From Candidatus Omnitrophota bacterium (GTDB lineage: Bacteria; Omnitrophota; Gorgyraeia; Gygaellales; Profunditerraquicolaceae): a DNA stretch of 5,682 nt. The DNA is taken from the NCBI GenBank assembly GCA_023247875.1, contig JAHFFQ010000099.1, positions 1-5,682 of the forward strand, written 5' to 3'. The stretch's first letter is position 1, and each line of letters begins with the position of its first letter. The translations under genes were made by a program, and so were the position numbers. The notes beneath the pieces are model-generated. The model saw only the letters and a list, made by a program, of their open reading frames with translations, did not search any database and had not been told where the DNA came from. Positions 5,558-5,682 of this stretch are shown here, in pieces.

Positions 5558-5682
5558 ATGGAAACTAAATGTCAGACATTGGTTCCTATGGTGATCGAGC
5601 AGACTGCCAGAGGCTATGAGCGCGCCTATGATATCTATTCCCGCCTGTTAAAGGACCGGATCGTATTTATCGGCACTCCCAT
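5558..5682 (+). CDS. clpP: ATP-dependent Clp protease proteolytic subunit, N-terminal fragment (cut by window edge)
   Basis: The 41 complete codons visible encode the start of ClpP, the serine protease subunit that forms a tetradecameric barrel and works with ClpX or ClpA ATPases in the cytoplasm. The diagnostic stretch is [12 protein letters not shown] (8-19) followed by [21 protein letters not shown] (21-41), close to the E. coli [30 protein letters not shown]. Only about seven residues precede LVP, so any propeptide is shorter than the 14 residues of E. coli. One residue (Tyr20) appears inserted between RG and ER relative to E. coli. The catalytic Ser, His and Asp lie beyond the window. 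The start is well supported by a strong GGAGG at 5545-5549, 8 nt upstream. The position directly after tig is typical for clpP, and clpX often comes next. Confidence 0.95.
   Translation, partial: METKCQTLVPMVIEQTARGYERAYDIYSRLLKDRIVFIGTP

Overview
The window is one uninterrupted, same-strand gene cluster of eight genes (seven complete, the last cut by the right edge). It comes from a diderm bacterium that makes Kdo-containing lipopolysaccharide. Four features fit an environmental, probably uncultivated diderm lineage outside the Proteobacteria: very tight packing, a KdsA of the metal-dependent (Cys-containing) type, a fused LptC-LptA, and a trigger factor lacking its prolyl isomerase domain. 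Omnitrophota or another PVC-related or Elusimicrobia-like group is my best guess. That assignment is inference; no rRNA or other taxonomic marker is present.

Left part (11-3063): kdsB, kdsA, kdsD and kdsC, in that order, encode all four steps from ribulose 5-phosphate to CMP-Kdo. KdsD makes arabinose 5-phosphate, KdsA condenses it with PEP to Kdo 8-phosphate, KdsC removes the phosphate, and KdsB activates Kdo with CTP. The genes overlap by 1 or 4 nt or are 4 nt apart, so they are almost certainly co-transcribed and probably translationally coupled.

Middle part (3053-4631): a secreted protein with an LptC-like domain followed by an LptA-like domain, then the LptB ATPase. These are parts of the machine that extracts LPS from the inner membrane and carries it across the periplasm. 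The overlaps are 11 and 20 nt. LptF, LptG, LptD and LptE are not in the window.

Right part (4662-5682): a compact 292-residue trigger factor followed by the start of clpP. This is the widespread tig-clpP (often -clpX) proteostasis pair. It follows lptB after only 30 nt, with no terminator or promoter that I can recognise.

The points most worth a second look are the LptC-LptA fusion and the trigger factor, which seems to have lost both its PPIase domain and a block of its C-terminal domain. The junction of an LPS-biogenesis operon with a proteostasis operon is also of interest. There is no mobile element, CRISPR array, RNA gene or gene-free stretch over 300 bases; the largest gap is 30 nt.
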